Shown here in pieces: positions 37,052-45,473 of a stretch of DNA of 64,000 nt. The stretch spans positions 62,001 through 126,000 of the forward strand of contig DYGU01000001.1 of NCBI GenBank assembly GCA_020724525.1, read 5' to 3'. The first letter of the stretch is position 1, and every line of letters begins with the position of its first letter. The position numbers were made by a program, and so were the translations under genes. The stretch comes from Dehalococcoides mccartyi. Its GTDB lineage: Bacteria > Chloroflexota > Dehalococcoidia > GIF9 > DYGU01. Below the pieces are notes generated by a model. It was not told the origin of the DNA. It made no database searches and saw only the letters and a list, made by a program, of their open reading frames with translations.

Positions 37052-37161
37052 TGCTACTTCTCCCAGCTAATTTTACCACAAGCGGTGCTCTGTTTGATGG
37101 GAAGTTGCTAAGGGTTAGCCGATAAAGGGCAAATATGGTAAGATAATCCTAAGGAGCTGAT

Positions 37162-38259
37162 GTGGAAGTCGGGATTATCGGTCTACCTAAAAGCGGTAAG
37201 ACAACTATTTTTAATGCTTTGACCAAAGCCAAAGGTACTGCTACCCATCCAACCACAGCTTTGACACCTCACTTTGGCGTTGCCAAAGTGCCAGACTACA
37301 GATTACAGATGCTGGAGAAAACTTTTCATCCCAAAAAAGTAACCCCAGCTGAAGTAAAATACATTGATATTGCCGGTGTCCCCAAAGACTTTGGCAAAGG
37401 GGAAGGAATAAGGGGGCAGTTCCTTGCTTATTTGATGAATGCCGATGCCCTGCTTCAGGTAGTTCGAGCTTTTGAAGACGCCGAAATACCTCATATTGAA
37501 GGTGCTATAGACCCGAAGCGAGACATTGCTATCCTCGATTTAGAGCTGGCTTTCTCGGATTTGGCTATTATAGAGAACCGGCTGCAACGACTGGAAGCAT
37601 CACTAAAGAGGGCGAAATCACCAGAGAGGGAGCTGTTAGTAAAAGAAAAAGCCTTGCTGGAAAGATTAAAGTTGGGTTTAGAAAAAGAAACACCTATCCG
37701 TCAGCAAAGTTTGAGTGAAGCCGAGATAAAAAGCTTATCCAATTACCGATTTCTTACGGCTAAACCCATGCTCACCGTCCTTAATATTGGTGAAAACCAG
37801 CTACTACAAGCTTCTTTCCTTGAAGCTGAGATATATTCCCTTTATCCACCCCCACAACCTAAAATTGTATCTCTCTGTGGTAAGTTAGAGATGGAACTGG
37901 CACAGCTTGGTGATGCCGAGGCTGAAGAATTTCGCAAAGCTTTAGGGGTAGCCGAACCAGCTCCCGACCGAATTATCGGATTTTGTTACCAGCTCCTGGA
38001 GCTCATCACCTTCTTTACCGTTGTCTCTGATGAACTGAAAGCCTGGACTATTCTCAAAGCTACCCCAGCTTTAAAAGCCGCTGGCAAAATCCACTCCGAC
38101 ATAGAACGAGGCTTTATCCGAGCTGAGGTGATTAGCTTTCAAGACTTAGAAAAATGCGGCAGTTTAGCTGAAGCCCGAAAACGAGGATTACTCCGACTTG
38201 AAGGTAAAAACTATATCGTTCAAGATGGTGATATCATAACCTTCCTGTTTAATGTATAG
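37162..38259 (+). CDS. ychF: Ribosome-binding YchF/OLA1-family P-loop ATPase
   Basis: This 365-residue Obg-related protein binds ribosomes and prefers ATP over GTP. The P-loop is GLPKSGKTTIFNALT. A coiled-coil insertion (residues about 135-195) and a C-terminal TGS domain (FFTVVSDELKAWTILK, ending GDIITFLFNV) follow. The family's NKxD motif is replaced by NIGE. The GTG start at 37162 is chosen because AAGGAG lies 8 nt upstream; the ATG two bases earlier is out of frame. The gene is divergent from holA, and a TAAGATAATCC sequence in between may be its -10 element. It is followed by a degenerate stretch. Confidence 0.93.
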   Translation: MEVGIIGLPKSGKTTIFNALTKAKGTATHPTTALTPHFGVAKVPDYRLQMLEKTFHPKKVTPAEVKYIDIAGVPKDFGKGEGIRGQFLAYLMNADALLQVVRAFEDAEIPHIEGAIDPKRDIAILDLELAFSDLAIIENRLQRLEASLKRAKSPERELLVKEKALLERLKLGLEKETPIRQQSLSEAEIKSLSNYRFLTAKPMLTVLNIGENQLLQASFLEAEIYSLYPPPQPKIVSLCGKLEMELAQLGDAEAEEFRKALGVAEPAPDRIIGFCYQLLELITFFTVVSDELKAWTILKATPALKAAGKIHSDIERGFIRAEVISFQDLEKCGSLAEARKRGLLRLEGKNYIVQDGDIITFLFNV

Positions 38260-38279
38260 CGGGATTCCACTAAAATGCC

Positions 38280-38766
38280 GTGAGTGTGGTCAATATGGAT
38301 AATAATAGCCATTTATACTGTCTTGCACAGTCTCATTCTTATTTTGGTGAAGAAGCGAGTAAGGAGAAGGTAGTATATGGGTTAAAAGCTGCCCGGCTTG
38401 ATACCGAAGTCAAAAGGGAGCTCCAAAACAAAATAGGTGCTACTTTTATTTCCTTTGGGGAAAGTAAGATCGTCTCTTTATAAGGCGTATGATAAGCGCT
38501 AACTCGCAGAAAACGAACAATCCGATAGACCTTGACCCGCTGGCAATTTTCATTAATAGGCAAATCTGCCTTACCGCAGTTGACCTCGATGCCTTAATAT
38601 AAACAGCGTAGCTGATGATAAAGATTTCACTTATTTGTGTAATGTCCTGGGCGCTTTATATCGGATATTGGGGGAAATCGACACCGAAGCCTTTAAGTCA
38701 GATGCTTACTTAAACCTTGAGGAGTTAAAGAGGAAACCGAAAGGATATGGTGAAGCTTTCAAGTGA
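38280..38766 (+). other. Degenerate coding-like stretch
   Basis: Between ychF and the IS element lie three short plus-strand open stretches: 38280-38483 (67 codons, including EVKRELQNKIGATFISFGESK), one around 38520-38595 (IDLDPLAIFINRQICL), and one from about 38602 to 38766 (ADDKDFTYLCNVLGALYRILG). They are in coding-like composition but broken by stops and frame changes. They look like the remains of one decayed gene of unknown identity, perhaps damaged before or after the IS arrived. Confidence 0.35.
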
Positions 38767-38825
38767 CTTAAACTCTATTTGTAAAACTATTCACTACCTA
38801 TGTGGAGAAAAACGAAGAATAAAAA

Positions 38826-40407
38826 GAGGCTGTTTAAAAATGGGTGATTAATCTTGTCCTAGAGTCTTTTGGAGGTTTTCAGATTTAGCAAAATCGTTTT
38901 AACTGAAGTTTTACATCGTCAAACTTCTCTTTTTGAGGATTTTAGCACCTTAACAACAGCATAGTCAGCTTCTTCAGACAATAATATCCCTGAGGCTTTA
39001 TAATTAGCCATCTTTTTAAGGCTCTTTAAGCTCTAACTGGACATGGTATAGGCTGAGGTCTGGTAAGCCTCTCCATTATCATGGTTCCAATGCGTTTTAT
39101 CACCTGGGTAGATAGAGCCAGATAGACATGAATCTTCACCTTGGTTAGTCCCCTTACTCTGGGGTTTGCCAGATGGTGGCTACCTTTCTCCTTGGAGTAA
39201 GCTCTCTCCACACTGGTGCGGGCATTGTATTTTTCCTGCCATATGTTGCTGCCTCTGGGAATTGGGCCTATTAGCCGGTAATCCCGGTCAGGATGTAGGT
39301 AAAATGTCCGCCCATAGGAAAATAAGGAACAACTAGAGCGAAACAGGCATTGGCATCTACCTAAAGCGGCTGGACAGCGGAACTTGAGGCGACCACGCTT
39401 TTTATCCCTGTCCCAATAAACTACCTTAAAACCGGCAAAGCAAGTGTAGCTACCATCTTCTGAGAGGTAAAGAGAACCCTGAGTGATGGCATCAATCTTG
39501 TTCCTGGGGTTTAGGGTGATAATAGGGGAAGCACCTATATCCTCAATAGTAAAGCGGTAGGTTTCATAGGCATCATAAGCAGAGTCCATAGAGGCTGAAT
39601 TTATCTTGATTTCAGGATGTCTCTCCTTAGCCCCTTTGAGCAAAAGCTTAGCCTGAGGCGAGTCGGCTTCACCACCTGGGGTTACTTTAACATCCAGTGG
39701 CAGCTGGGATTTAGCATCGACAATAAGATGCGCCTTGTAGCCAAAGAAGATATATTCCTTGCTCTTATACCTCCAGCTGGCATCAGGATCCGAGTAATCA
39801 CGAGGGCAGTGGCATTTCCCCGGACGTCGGCAAGTCTTCTTGCCGAATTTACTTGAATAAGCCCAGAGATGAGTGGAATCTATAGCAGTATCACCGCCGA
39901 TGATTACTTTTACAGCTATAGCCTGGGCAATTAACCGATGGAGAATCTCGTAGAAGATGTCATCGCCGAGGCGGTCACGGAAGTTGGTAAAGGTGCCATT
40001 GGAAGGAGCCTTGAGGAAGTTGAAGCCACAAAGGAGACAGAGCCTGCCATTATAGCGTAGCGCCGAAGCCAGCTTACGGTCAGAACTAACCTCACCCAGG
40101 TAGATTAAAAGCTGAGCCTTATATAAAGAAATGAGGTCGTAACCTTCGGCCCCTTGGGGCAAATATTTACCCTTAACCAGGGGATGGATAAAGGACCAGT
40201 CGATATTATCGAATAGGATCATTTGACTTGAGCTTAAGAGAAGCCTCATAGGTGGCGAAGGTGAGCTGATTAGCTGTTTTCATAGGGTTAACCTCCATTG
40301 CTATTTGGTTAATTTTACAGTGTAGCTGGGGGTGAAGAAACAAAAAGGAGGCTGAAAAGACCTAAATTTGAAGCTAAAAACAGGGCTTTTCAAAACTAAA
40401 CAGCCTC
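38826..40407 (-). mobile_element. Insertion sequence, IS1182/IS5-like
   Basis: An approximately 1.58-kb element ends in the 11-bp inverted repeat GAGGCTGTTTA, at 38826-38836 on the left and as TAAACAGCCTC at 40397-40407 on the right. It carries one transposase gene on the minus strand. No clear target duplication is visible beside the ends (AAAAA on the left, AACTA on the right). The element lies 22 bp before the ATG of the monooxygenase gene, so it separates that operon from whatever was upstream. Confidence 0.75.
39026..40249 (-). CDS. IS transposase, DDE type
   Basis: This 407-residue transposase has the N-terminal DUF772-like domain (PQGAEGYDLISLYKAQLLIYLGEVSSDRKLAS) and a DDE catalytic core. 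The first Asp is in GGDTAIDSTHLWAY, the second in NSASMDSAYDAYETYRF. The Glu is near EKYNARTSVERAYSKEKGSHHL, the y-x2-R-x3-E-R motif of the IS5/IS1182 groups. A Cys-rich insertion (CPAALGRCQCLFRSSC) fits IS1182-type proteins. The frame is intact, so the element may still be active. Start at 40249 is uncertain; Met10 is possible. Confidence 0.85.
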   Translation of the reverse strand: MRLLLSSSQMILFDNIDWSFIHPLVKGKYLPQGAEGYDLISLYKAQLLIYLGEVSSDRKLASALRYNGRLCLLCGFNFLKAPSNGTFTNFRDRLGDDIFYEILHRLIAQAIAVKVIIGGDTAIDSTHLWAYSSKFGKKTCRRPGKCHCPRDYSDPDASWRYKSKEYIFFGYKAHLIVDAKSQLPLDVKVTPGGEADSPQAKLLLKGAKERHPEIKINSASMDSAYDAYETYRFTIEDIGASPIITLNPRNKIDAITQGSLYLSEDGSYTCFAGFKVVYWDRDKKRGRLKFRCPAALGRCQCLFRSSCSLFSYGRTFYLHPDRDYRLIGPIPRGSNIWQEKYNARTSVERAYSKEKGSHHLANPRVRGLTKVKIHVYLALSTQVIKRIGTMIMERLTRPQPIPCPVRA

Positions 40408-40429
40408 AACTAAGATAGAAGGTGAAGCC

Positions 40430-40735
40430 ATGTACGTCGTCTGTGTCACTGTTTTTGTCAAACCCGAAAAGGTGAAAGAATTCATTGAAGCAACTCTGGA
40501 GAATGCCACAAAGACTCGACAGGAACCCAATAATGTTAGATTTGATGTCCTTCAGGCAGAAGAAGATCCGAACCGCTTCTTCTTATATGAAGTTTACAAA
40601 AATCCTGAGGGGTTCAAGATTCACCAACAAACTAAACATTATCTGAAATGGAGAGAGACAATAGCTGACTGGATGGCCCAGCCCAGACAAGGGGTAAGGC
40701 ACAATAGTATCTTTCCAGAAGATTCAGATTGGTAG
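40430..40735 (+). CDS. Antibiotic biosynthesis monooxygenase (ABM) domain protein, LsrG/YgiN-like
   Basis: This 101-residue ABM-fold protein has VVCVTVFVKPEKVKEFIEATLEN, then ARFDVLQ-like RFDVLQAEEDPNRFFLYEVYKN and FKIHQQTKHYLKWRET, the usual ferredoxin-like dimer arrangement with a conserved His. Such proteins act as small isomerases or cofactor-free oxygenases in sugar-phosphate or quinone metabolism. It is 10 nt before an Fe-alcohol dehydrogenase gene with which it should form an operon. The region just upstream has been replaced by an IS element, so its native promoter may be lost. Confidence 0.8.
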   Translation: MYVVCVTVFVKPEKVKEFIEATLENATKTRQEPNNVRFDVLQAEEDPNRFFLYEVYKNPEGFKIHQQTKHYLKWRETIADWMAQPRQGVRHNSIFPEDSDW

Positions 40736-40745
40736 GAGGTGCTCA

Positions 40746-41927
40746 ATGAACTTTGAGTTTACCACGCCAAATAGAATTATTTTTGGTCGGGGACACTTTG
40801 CCGAAATCGGAAATATTGCTCAAAATTTTGGCAAAAAAGCCTTGCTTGTCACTGGCCGTCAGGCTTTGAAGACCTCTGGCAAAATTGAGATGCTAAAAGA
40901 GATCTTAGCCAAAAATGGAATAGAATTTTCTCATTTTATTGTTTCAGCCGAACCAGAGATAAAGACAGTTGAGCTGGCAGCCACAAAAGCCAGGGAGGAA
41001 AATTGTGATTTAGTTATTGGAATCGGAGGTGGTAGTGTTCTTGATTTAGCCAAAGCAGTAGCCGGACTTCTAACTAATGAAGGTGAGCTCCTTGATTATC
41101 TGGAAGTTATTGGTAGAGGTCAACTTCTTAGAAAACCAGCCGCTTCTTTCATCGCCGTGCCAACTACTGCCGGCACCGGCTCTGAGGTGACCAATAATGC
41201 TGTCATCAAGGATCCGGCTAGTCAGCGAAAGGCAAGTTTTCGGAGTCCCCATTTATTACCCAGAGTAGCTTTGATTGATCCAGAATTGACCTATTCTCTC
41301 CCACCAGCCATTACTGCCCAGACAGGATTGGATGGCTTGATCCACCTGATTGAAGCCTATACCTCTAAAAGATCTCAGCCATTAACCGATCTTCTTTGCC
41401 GAGACGGCATTTCTCGAATTGCTCGTTCTTTAAGCAGAGCCTATAAAAATGGCAATGATCAAGAGGCTCGGGAAGATATGGCTCTCGCCAGTCTTGAAGG
41501 GGGATTGGCTTTGAGTAATTCTGGTTTAGGAGCTGTCCATGGCTTTGCCGCCGTCCTGGGAGGCTCCTATCCTATTCCTCATGGTCTTGCCTGTGCCTCT
41601 CTTTTACCTTATGTTTTGGAAGCCAATGTTCAGGCCCTTCGGGCTGAGCGAGCGACTAATCCAATTTTCCACCGATATGAGGAGATAGCCGAATGGCTTT
41701 TGGGAAAACCTCTCAAAACAGGAGATGAAACTATCGAAGCCGGTCTGAGATTCATCCGAGAACTGACAAACCTTTTCCAAATTCCCTTACTTGCTCACTT
41801 TGGAGTAAAGCCAAATGACCTTCCAGAAATCGCCAGGAAGGCAGCCCAGGCTAGTAGCATGAAGGCAAATCCAATCACCTTCTTCCAAGAAGAACTAGTG
41901 AGTATTCTTCAAAAGGCATTAGGTTGA
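40746..41927 (+). CDS. Iron-containing alcohol dehydrogenase
   Basis: This 393-residue type III alcohol dehydrogenase uses NAD(P) and iron or zinc. The N-terminal Rossmann half has NRIIFGRGHFAEIG and DLVIGIGGGSVLDLAKAVAG (dinucleotide binding). AVPTTAGTGSEVTNNAVI follows. The metal ligands are in GLDGLIHLIEAYTS (Asp and His) and in GAVHGFAAVLGGSYPIPHGLA (two His). Family members reduce aldehydes or oxidise alcohols, including lactaldehyde and butanol; the substrate here is open. The RBS AGGAGG lies 6 nt before the ATG. A rho-independent terminator follows. Confidence 0.92.
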   Translation: MNFEFTTPNRIIFGRGHFAEIGNIAQNFGKKALLVTGRQALKTSGKIEMLKEILAKNGIEFSHFIVSAEPEIKTVELAATKAREENCDLVIGIGGGSVLDLAKAVAGLLTNEGELLDYLEVIGRGQLLRKPAASFIAVPTTAGTGSEVTNNAVIKDPASQRKASFRSPHLLPRVALIDPELTYSLPPAITAQTGLDGLIHLIEAYTSKRSQPLTDLLCRDGISRIARSLSRAYKNGNDQEAREDMALASLEGGLALSNSGLGAVHGFAAVLGGSYPIPHGLACASLLPYVLEANVQALRAERATNPIFHRYEEIAEWLLGKPLKTGDETIEAGLRFIRELTNLFQIPLLAHFGVKPNDLPEIARKAAQASSMKANPITFFQEELVSILQKALG

Positions 41928-41962
41928 AAAAAAGTCTTCCTTGATTTGGGGAAGGCTTTTTA
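41927..41962 (+). terminator. Rho-independent terminator after the Fe-ADH gene
   Basis: A stem AAAAAGTCTTCC pairs with GGAAGGCTTTTT (one G-U pair) around an 8-9 nt loop, and a run of T follows. It starts at the stop codon of the dehydrogenase gene. Confidence 0.75.
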
Positions 41963-42080
41963 AATTTAGCTTAAAATTTAAGAAAATCGGTGTTCTTTAT
42001 GCTGTTTGACCATATAAAAGAGGCAGCATTTAGAAGTTACCTCTTTAGTCTCTCCAGACGTAATTAAAGCTAAAAATCGC

Positions 42081-42162
42081 TGGGGAAGAGGGGACTCGAA
42101 CCCCTACGCCTTGCGACACATGAGCCTAAGTCATGCCCGTCTGCCAGTTCCGGCACTCCCCC
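42081..42162 (-). tRNA. tRNA-Leu (anticodon UAG)
   Basis: An 82-nt tRNA with a short variable arm, read on the minus strand. The acceptor GGGGGAG pairs with CUUCCCC plus discriminator A, one G-U pair allowed. The anticodon loop CUUAGGC gives UAG, reading CUA and related Leu codons. The T arm contains GGUUCGAGUCC. The CCA end is not encoded. It marks the left edge of an accessory region. Confidence 0.93.
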
Positions 42163-42239
42163 GAGAGGTAATTTATTCTATACCTTAAGGACTTTTGGAG
42201 CAACTTTTTGGTTAGCTCACAAAACTCTGTTGACAAATA

Positions 42240-42274
42240 GTAAGTTGATTAGGATAATTATCCTATAACTGGTC
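42240..42274 (+). promoter_or_regulatory. Promoter with palindromic operator before the hicBA remnant
   Basis: TTGACA at 42240-42245 is followed after 17 bp by GATAAT at 42263-42268. The -10 box lies inside a perfect 14-bp palindrome, AGGATAATTATCCT (42261-42274). Such placement would let an autorepressor block initiation, as HicB-type antitoxins do. The downstream gene is HicB-like. Confidence 0.6.
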
Positions 42275-42314
42275 TAAAATTAGGTCCGCAAAGCAGGTAA
42301 TAACAGATAAAGAG

Positions 42315-42564
42315 GTGCCAAGAGAGCTGAAAAGGATGGATTACTCAGAAGCTGAAATTCCGGTTTTTTTCCTGGAAGAAGGTAACAAGGTCATTGCCTA
42401 TTCTCCAGCTTTAGACCTTTCAAGCTGTGGGAAAGACCGCCTGGAAGCTAAAAAGAAAATTGGTGAAGCCATATATATTCTTAGAAGAGCTCGTTGAGAT
42501 GGGAACTGTGGGTGTGGTATTGGAGGAATTGGGCTGGCATAAAACTACCGACAAGCAAGTATAG
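42315..42564 (+). pseudogene. hicB: HicB-like antitoxin, frameshifted
   Basis: The first frame reads EIPVFFLEEGNKVIAYSPALDLSSCGKDRLEAKKKIGEAIYI, a HicB fold start (partially degraded RNase H-like). After EAIYI the ORF ends as LRRAR and a stop, but the adjacent frame continues as FLEELVEMGTVGVVLEELGW, the natural rest of HicB, to a TAG at 42562. An extra base in the TATATATT stretch near 42476 accounts for the shift. The likely start is the ATG at 42336 rather than GTG 42315. It sits in front of a hicA-like remnant with a promoter and palindrome upstream. Confidence 0.7.
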
Positions 42565-42646
42565 CTCCCACCGGGCTTTAAGGGATATATCCAAGAACGA
42601 GTAAGAATCCCACACGTTAACCCAAATCTGAGGAGCCAAAGCAAGA

Positions 42647-42848
42647 TTGCCCCGACTGACGCCCATCCACTGGCAGAAGTTTGAGCGCTTTCTGCTCCAG
42701 GCTGGCTGTGTGTTTGTTAGACAACAAGGTGACCATCACATCTATAGGCGAGAAGGACTAAAACGCCCTATAGTGATCCCTATGGAACACGAATCTCCCT
42801 CTCTTCGTCATCAGGAATAACCTAAGGATATTAGGAATTAGCCTCTGA
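42647..42848 (+). pseudogene. hicA: HicA-like mRNA interferase, frameshifted and truncated
   Basis: Not in the ORF track. From TTG at 42647 the frame reads LPRLTPIHWQKFERFLLQAG, then GDHHIYRREGLKRPIVIP, which includes the HicA catalytic His (GDHH). It ends with a stop at 42820. The next frame encodes FVIRNNLRILGIS right after the break, which is the expected HicA C-terminal segment. The remaining dozen residues of a normal HicA are missing because the sequence runs into the LUD gene. No ATG start is visible; TTG with an AGGAG is possible. The TA module is probably dead. Confidence 0.65.
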
Positions 42849-43665
42849 CGAAGTTATTAAAGAGCCAGTAGCATAGAATATTTGCAGTTTAGCCATATTT
42901 AGAGCTTCTTCAAGGTTCGGATATATTTTATCTACTCCAGCTACAATCATGAGCCTTGGTTGCATTGCCACCTTTACTATATTCCCTTCATTGTGAACGA
43001 GGACAATAGCCCCCTCTTCCGAAGTTACCGCGTTAGCTCCGGTTATACCAATGCCAGCCTCAGTGATGTAAGCCGATACTTCCTCCCTGATCAATTCTGT
43101 TAATCTCTCCGAAACTGGCTCGACTTTTTGGTTAAAGTGTTTAGACAGAGTCCAGGCAATATCATAGCGGGTAAGATGGCTTGCCGGACCTGTGGAATGG
43201 GATGGTCTATCCTGGCAAAGCTGAATTATTCTGTCCCCGATATCTGTCTCTATTACTTGAATCCCCTCAGCTTCAAGAGCTTCAACTAACTTAATTTCCT
43301 TGGTGACATTAGACTTAGACTTGACTACTAATTTCTCACCTTTTGTCTCAGAGATAATAAAGGAAATGGCCTCTTCCCCGGTCTTTGCCAGAAATACCTT
43401 TACCCCGTTCTGGGAGAGGCTCTGCAAAGCTTGATTCAAAAAACCGTCCACTGCCGACACACTTTTCTCTGGTCTCCCTCAGCCTCCTTTTCCGTTCCTC
43501 AATATCCAATATTTTACCCACATTGGCTTGCTGCCTTATTCTGACCAGCTTGAAAGCATTTCTCATAGCCTTGACCTGGCTTGCCTTATTTAAACTACTA
43601 CAAGGATTATTTGGGGGCATTATACCAGCTCCCATAGGCAATTTAACTTCACTCCCTACTAACAT
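42831..43665 (-). pseudogene. LUD-domain protein (LutB/LldF-like N-terminal part), frameshifted and truncated
   Basis: Two overlapping minus frames make one protein. The N-terminal frame (43348-43665) has VKAMRNAFKLVRIRQQANVG and RKRRLRETREK. The second (42831-43460) continues with SAVDGFLNQALQSLSQNGV and contains KSKSNVTKEIKL, ETDIGDRIIQL and PASHLTRYDIAW, as in LutB lactate utilisation proteins. A single inserted base near 43455 explains the break. The normal protein continues for more than 150 further residues with two [4Fe-4S] clusters, but this one stops after KLQIFYATGSLI, exactly where it meets the broken hicA. It may be an adaptor for oxidative lactate use in the ancestor, now inactive. 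Confidence 0.65.
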
Positions 43666-43773
43666 AACTTTAAGGCTACCTCAATCTCAAGTCAAGCACT
43701 TGCCTCGTTCTTTACTATGAATTATACTTGCGAACAGCCGAGAAAACTTGGCGAAACAAAAAGGCAGGTTAGG

Positions 43774-44162
43774 ATGCCAGAGAGAAGCAAGAACTGGATA
43801 AAGCAGGCTGAAAGAGACTTAGAAACGGCTGAGGAATTAATAAAAGACGGCTCCTTTGAATGGTCTTGTTTTGTAGCACAGCAAGCTGCAGGAAAAGCGG
43901 TAAAGGCCGTTTTCCAGAAATTGAATGCTATTGCCTGGGACACTCGATATTTGACCTCTTGAGAATTCTGTCACAGAAGGTAACAGTGGGCGAAGGGTTT
44001 TTAGATTGTGGTAGAAACCTGGATAAATATTATATTCCTACCAGGTATCCCAATAGCTTCGAGTCAGGATGTCCATATGAATACTTCACCAGGAGGGAAG
44101 CCGAGGATGCAGTCATTTATAGTAGAAGAATTATTGAATTCAGCAAGGGTATTCTGGCTTGA
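43774..44162 (+). pseudogene. HEPN-domain toxin of a HEPN/MNT pair, frameshifted
   Basis: Frame one (tracked from 43717; ATG at 43774 is a better start) encodes ERSKNWIKQAERDLETAEELI and FVAQQAAGKAVKAVFQKL, the typical HEPN helical start. After NAIAW it goes out of frame near 43935 and continues in the frame tracked as 43860-44162, as GHSIFDLLRILSQKV, followed by YYIPTRYPNSFESG and EDAVIYSRRIIEFSKGILA. One added base restores about 128 residues. The downstream nucleotidyltransferase overlaps its end. The toxin would be non-functional as the sequence stands. Confidence 0.7.
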
Positions 44163-44496
44163 CCAAGAAATTCTAATTGAAGAAATCAATAAGGCGGCAC
44201 GGAAGTTAGGCGAAGAAGACAGTAATATACTAAAGATTATTTTATTTGGCTCTTTAGCCGAGAGAAGAGGCACCCCTGGAAGCGATACCGATATTCTAAT
44301 CATACTTAAGACGGATGATAAGGTTTTTATAAACAGGATCCCTGAGTGGCGTGAAAAATTCCACTTAAATTTTCAGGTCGAGGTTTTCCCCTACACCGAG
44401 AGGGAACTGGATACCCCCCTTGTCTTAGAAGCGTTGAAGAAAGGAATCGTTTTATTTGAAAGAAAGAGCGAACCTTTCGAGGGTTGGCTCTACTAG
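44107..44496 (+). CDS. MNT-type nucleotidyltransferase (antitoxin of HEPN/MNT)
   Basis: A minimal nucleotidyltransferase with the catalytic core ILFGSLAERRGTPGSDTDILI, i.e. the GS-x10-D-x-D motif. Later VEVFPYTERELDTPL supplies the third acidic position. These proteins sit beside HEPN toxins and inactivate them by adding AMP (type VII toxin-antitoxin). The ORF track begins at 44008, inside the HEPN gene; the start could be the ATG at 44107 or a TTG at 44134, and in any case overlaps the HEPN end. Unlike its partner, this frame is intact. About 110-130 residues. Confidence 0.75.
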   Translation: MQSFIVEELLNSARVFWLDQEILIEEINKAARKLGEEDSNILKIILFGSLAERRGTPGSDTDILIILKTDDKVFINRIPEWREKFHLNFQVEVFPYTERELDTPLVLEALKKGIVLFERKSEPFEGWLY

Positions 44497-44512
44497 TAAA
44501 TACCAGCACTGA

Positions 44513-44779
44513 CTAAGATTGGTCTTTGCGCACCTGCCTCGTCTTTTCCGATTCGGAGACAACTAACTGGGCTAAATACTTGATGGCCTCAGCCATCTCT
44601 TTTCTTGTTTCGTCTTGTCCTTTTTCTATTCTCTCAAGGATGGCAAGAGTGTCCTGATGTGACTGCTTTATCAAGGAAGTAGTATCCTCGTGCGCTTGCT
44701 TCATCCAGCGACCATTTCTCCATGTCAGATAAGTAAGTACACCGGCAAGTATTGTTACCGCAATTGCGAATAATTCCAT
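44513..44779 (-). CDS. Small membrane-anchored coiled-coil protein
   Basis: This 88-residue protein has an N-terminal membrane helix (ELFAIAVTILAGVLTYLTW) followed by a charged, helical coiled-coil tail (HQDTLAILERIEKGQDETRKE). The ATG is preceded by AGAGGTTGAA, a reasonable RBS. It looks like many small phage- or island-encoded proteins; no function is assigned. It is convergent with the HEPN/MNT pair. Confidence 0.55.
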   Translation of the reverse strand: MELFAIAVTILAGVLTYLTWRNGRWMKQAHEDTTSLIKQSHQDTLAILERIEKGQDETRKEMAEAIKYLAQLVVSESEKTRQVRKDQS

Positions 44780-44863
44780 TTCAACCTCTTATTTTTTCCA
44801 TTCCGCATCTTTTTAAATCTGCTACCTCCAGTTTAGGAAACTAAATAGGGACTGTCAAGGCAG

Positions 44864-45187
44864 TTGCTTTTGTCACTTTCAATTACTTTTGTTCTTGCAC
44901 TGTTTTTGGCTGATCCACCTAATCCAATACTCGGACTAAACGATATTGTCTTCCCTCGCAAAGCTTACTTTGCCAGGCTAAAGGGAGAAAAATCTGCCAG
45001 TGAAGAAGCTGAAGGAGAGGTAAAAGAGCGTCTTACTTTAATCAACCGTCAGGGATTTTGGCAACTGGTGACCGATGCCCTCAAACACAATGCTTCAGGA
45101 AAAACCGTCCTGCTTAGATGTGCTGCTTCTGCAAGTATGAACTGGGATATCCAGGTATTTGAACCAGTCATAGTGCCGATAAATTAA
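44864..45187 (+). CDS. Hypothetical protein (weakly supported)
   Basis: This 107-codon frame opens with a TTG and a hydrophobic stretch (LSITFVLALFLADPP). It then reads NDIVFPRKAYFARLKGEKSA and ends FEPVIVPIN. There is no convincing RBS upstream. The later half (RLTLINRQGFWQLVTDALKH) looks coding. It may be the remaining part of a larger gene. No family recognised; it lies between two minus-strand units. Confidence 0.3.
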   Translation: MLLSLSITFVLALFLADPPNPILGLNDIVFPRKAYFARLKGEKSASEEAEGEVKERLTLINRQGFWQLVTDALKHNASGKTVLLRCAASASMNWDIQVFEPVIVPIN

Positions 45188-45240
45188 AAAGCTGGCTTTT
45201 GACCGACCATCGGATTTTGTTTTTACTCGGGCAAAACTAA

Positions 45241-45470
45241 TTAGAAGTTCATTGATTTTCCGGCGATCCTTCCTGGCGATTCAGCATCTTTCCAAAATTC
45301 CAACTCTTTTTCATTATGCGCCACTAGCCAGCAGACTAAAGCTACCTCAAAGTCAGTCCAGCTACTTCTAAAATCATTAAGGCTCTCAATATTTCCTTTA
45401 TTCCATTGAGTTTTACCTCTCTGGATAGGCAAGTAGAATATCCCTTGTACTTTAATATCTTTTTAGCCAT
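45241..45470 (-). pseudogene. Small conserved protein, third gene of the retropepsin cassette, frameshifted
   Basis: The ORF track shows only 63 codons (45241-45432). The natural start is the ATG at 45470 behind AAAGGAAG. With one extra A in the run of five near 45462 it reads MAKKDIKVQGIFYLPIQRGK and joins the tracked frame, giving about 76 residues. The tail has SSWTDFEVALVCWLVAHNEKELEFW. No known domain. It starts 4 nt after the stop of the 121-residue gene, so the three genes form an operon. Confidence 0.5.
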
Positions 45471-45473
45471 GAT

